Positions 62,310 through 64,000 of a stretch of 64,000 bases of DNA are shown one piece after another. Position 1 is the stretch's first letter; each line of letters begins with the position of its first letter. The notes beneath the pieces are model-generated. The model saw nothing but the letters and a program-made list of their open reading frames with translations, had not been told where the DNA came from and did not search any database. Source of the stretch: JBBWZH01 sp035544115 (GTDB lineage: Bacteria; Actinomycetota; Actinomycetes; Mycobacteriales; CADCTP01); contig OY970235.1 of assembly GCA_963714145.1 (NCBI GenBank), forward strand, positions 2,852,001 to 2,916,000, given 5' to 3'. The translations under genes were made by a program, and so were the position numbers.

Positions 62310-63083
62310 ATGGACGCGATCGAGGTACGCGGACTGGTGGTCGAGCGCGGCGGCCGGCGGGTGCTGCACGGCATCGACTGCACGGTCCCGACCGGTTCCG
62401 TCACCGGGCTGCTCGGGCCCAGCGGCGGCGGCAAGAGCACGCTGCTGCGGGCGATCGTCGGCGTGCAGCGGGTGGCCGGCGGCACGGTGACCGTGCTCGG
62501 TACGCCCGCCGGGTCGGCCAAGCTGCGGCACCAGGTCGGCTACGTCACCCAGGCACCCTCCGTCTACCGGGATCTGACCGCCCGCGGCAACGCCCGGTAC
62601 TTCGCCGCGGTGGCGGGGGTCCCGCCGGCCGCGGCCGACGAGGCGCTGCGCGATGTCGGGCTCAGCGGCCAGGCCGACGCGCTGGTGGGCCGGATGTCCG
62701 GCGGGCAGGCGGCCCGGGTCTCGCTGGCCTGCGCCCTGCTCGGCCGGCCTCGCCTGCTGGTGCTGGACGAGCCGACCGTCGGTCTCGACCCGGTGCTCCG
62801 CCGCGACCTCTGGGCCCTGTTCGGCGAGCTCGCCGCGGCCGGCACCACCCTGCTGATCTCCAGCCACGTGATGGACGAGGCCGGCCGGTGCGAACGGCTG
62901 CTGCTGCTCCGGGACGGCCGGATCATCGCGGACGACACCCCGGCCGAGATCCTCCGCGGCACCGGCCGGGATGATCTGGAAGGCGCGTTCCTGCGGCTGA
63001 TCGAGCTGAGCGAGGGCGCCACGACAGCGCAGACAGCAACCGGGAACCCGGTGACCGGAACGACGACGGGAGTGGCGCGATGA
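62310..63083 (+). CDS. ABC transporter ATP-binding protein
   Basis: A 257-aa ATPase of an exporter. Walker A is LLGPSGGGKSTLL (34-46), the Q-loop lies in VGYVTQAP, the signature is RMSGGQAARVSLA (129-141), Walker B is RLLVLDEPTVGLDP and the H-loop is LLISSHVMDEAGR. The C-terminal tail resembles the DrrA/CcmA-like group. ATG 62310 with GAGGA 6-7 nt upstream. It overlaps the permease gene by 4 bp (ATGA). Confidence 0.95.
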   Translation: MDAIEVRGLVVERGGRRVLHGIDCTVPTGSVTGLLGPSGGGKSTLLRAIVGVQRVAGGTVTVLGTPAGSAKLRHQVGYVTQAPSVYRDLTARGNARYFAAVAGVPPAAADEALRDVGLSGQADALVGRMSGGQAARVSLACALLGRPRLLVLDEPTVGLDPVLRRDLWALFGELAAAGTTLLISSHVMDEAGRCERLLLLRDGRIIADDTPAEILRGTGRDDLEGAFLRLIELSEGATTAQTATGNPVTGTTTGVAR

Positions 63084-63817
63084 CGACCCGGCCGATGCTG
63101 GCCACCGCGGCGCGGGTGCTCAGCCAGCTGCGGCACGACCGGCGGACGGTGGCGCTGCTGCTGGTCGTGCCGGTCGCGCTGTTGATCCTGTTCAAGTACG
63201 TCTACCAGTCGGCGCCGCCGGTGTTCGACCGGGTCGGCCCGATCATGCTGGGGCTGTTCCCGTTCGTGACGATGTTCCTGGTCACCTCGATCGCGATGGT
63301 CCGGGAGCGGACCAGCGGGACGCTGGAGCGGCTGCTGACCACCCCGCTGCGCAAGTTCGACCTGCTGGCCGGGTACGCGCTGGCGTTCGGCGTGCTCGGG
63401 CTGGCGCAGGCGGGGATCGCGGCGGCGGTGGCGCTCGGGCCGCTCGGGCTGACCGTGTCCGCCGGGCCGGCCGTGGTGGTCACCCTCGCGGTGATCAACG
63501 CGCTGCTCGGGATGGCGCTCGGGCTGTTCCTCTCCGCGTTCGCCAGCACCGAGTTCCAGGCCGTGCAGTTCCTGCCGGCGGCGGTGCTGCCGCAGGTGCT
63601 GCTCTGCGGGCTGCTCGCGCCGCCCGAGCAGATGGGCGTCGCGCTCCGCTGGGCCAGCGACGTGCTCCCCCTCACCTACGCGGTGGACGCGCTGACCGAG
63701 GCCCGCACCGCCAGCACGGTCACCGCCGCGATGACCGCCGACGGGCTGATCGTGATCGGCTGCATCGTGGCCGCCCTCGCGCTCGGCGCCGCCACCCTGC
63801 GCCGCCGTACGCCGTGA
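63080..63817 (+). CDS. ABC-2 type transporter permease
   Basis: A 245-aa membrane subunit with six predicted helices. It shows VALLLVVPVALLILFKYVYQ, PFVTMFLVTSIAMVRERTSG, the conserved ERTSGTLERLLTTPL loop after the second helix, and LPLTYAVDALTEAR near the end. It pairs with the ATPase at 62310 to form an exporter of the DrrAB/YhhJ type. The substrate is unknown. ATG 63080 is coupled to the ATPase gene. Confidence 0.95.
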   Translation: MTTRPMLATAARVLSQLRHDRRTVALLLVVPVALLILFKYVYQSAPPVFDRVGPIMLGLFPFVTMFLVTSIAMVRERTSGTLERLLTTPLRKFDLLAGYALAFGVLGLAQAGIAAAVALGPLGLTVSAGPAVVVTLAVINALLGMALGLFLSAFASTEFQAVQFLPAAVLPQVLLCGLLAPPEQMGVALRWASDVLPLTYAVDALTEARTASTVTAAMTADGLIVIGCIVAALALGAATLRRRTP

Positions 63818-64000
63818 CCGGTTCCGCCGATCCGCTGACAGCGAGGACACCACCGTCGCCCTCGACCTCGCCGGTCGCCGGCCCGACCGCCTCCGCGGCC
63901 GGGCCGGCGGCCGGGCTGGCGGAGGGGCCGGGGGCCGGGCCGGGGGCCGGGCCGGGGGCCGGGCCGGCAGCCGGCGGCAGCACCGGGGATGCCGCGGACC
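63818..64000. repeat. Right edge with GGGGCCGGGCC-type repeats
   Basis: No gene can be supported. Around 63925-63968 the plus strand repeats a 12-bp word (GGGGGCCGGGCC) about three to four times. A possible minus-strand frame gives Pro/Gly/Ala repeats only. A gene may begin beyond the window. Confidence 0.4.

Overview
The window is very GC-rich, densely coded DNA with frequent GTG starts and 4-bp ATGA/GTGA gene overlaps. Together with the hisI-trpE-(Trp-associated membrane protein)...trpC-trpB-trpA...lgt...gltB...pyk-tesB backbone, this points to a filamentous actinobacterium, most likely of the Micromonosporaceae/Actinoplanes type (inference; no rRNA or tRNA gene is visible). Most genes lie on the minus strand.

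Layout. 0.3-2.8 kb: a two-component pair (kinase then regulator) separated by a 16-bp repeat array. 2.9-8.8 kb, plus strand: two secreted or membrane esterases of the mycolyltransferase/esterase-D fold, an MprF-like DUF2156 membrane protein and a DMT-type membrane protein. 8.8-17.9 kb, minus: tesB, pyk, a secreted subtilase and gltB, with no gltD beside it. 18-21.2 kb: a beta-helix protein fused to two AAA+ domains. 21.3-22.5 kb: a gene-free region made of nested short repeats. 22.5-34.3 kb, minus: a molybdenum-hydroxylase cluster (coxS, form II coxL, coxM, MoxR, VWA/CoxE, XdhC, MocA-like, CoxG), interrupted by an inverted vapBC module and an S9 peptidase; coxM carries a +1 frameshift. 34.4-40.7 kb: a VIT-family protein, lgt with a very long charged tail, an inverted NUDIX gene and trpA-trpB-trpC. 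40.8-54.8 kb: a block that separates trpC from trpE, holding a two-component system and a WD40-KAP NTPase flanked by two paralogous secreted subtilases, one of them frameshifted. 55.2-57.8 kb: the Trp-associated membrane protein, trpE and hisI. 57.9-64 kb: an SDR oxidoreductase, a second vapBC, a third two-component system and a divergent ABC exporter.

How the genes work together. hisI, trpE and trpCBA supply histidine and tryptophan steps; translational coupling by overlaps is used throughout. The cox-type genes encode a three-subunit MoCo/FeS/FAD oxidoreductase plus its maturation factors. Its active-site signature is form II, so CO oxidation should not be assumed. Pyk, GltB, TesB and Lgt are housekeeping.

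The most unusual items are: the WD40-KAP protein, with 14 almost identical blades (two seven-bladed propellers), lying between duplicated subtilases inside what looks like an insertion into the trp locus; a 35-codon mini-ORF between trpB and trpA that resembles the TrpA N-terminus and overlaps both neighbours; the bipartite acidic/basic Lgt tail; and several arrays of short repeats, some between genes and some kept in frame inside genes.
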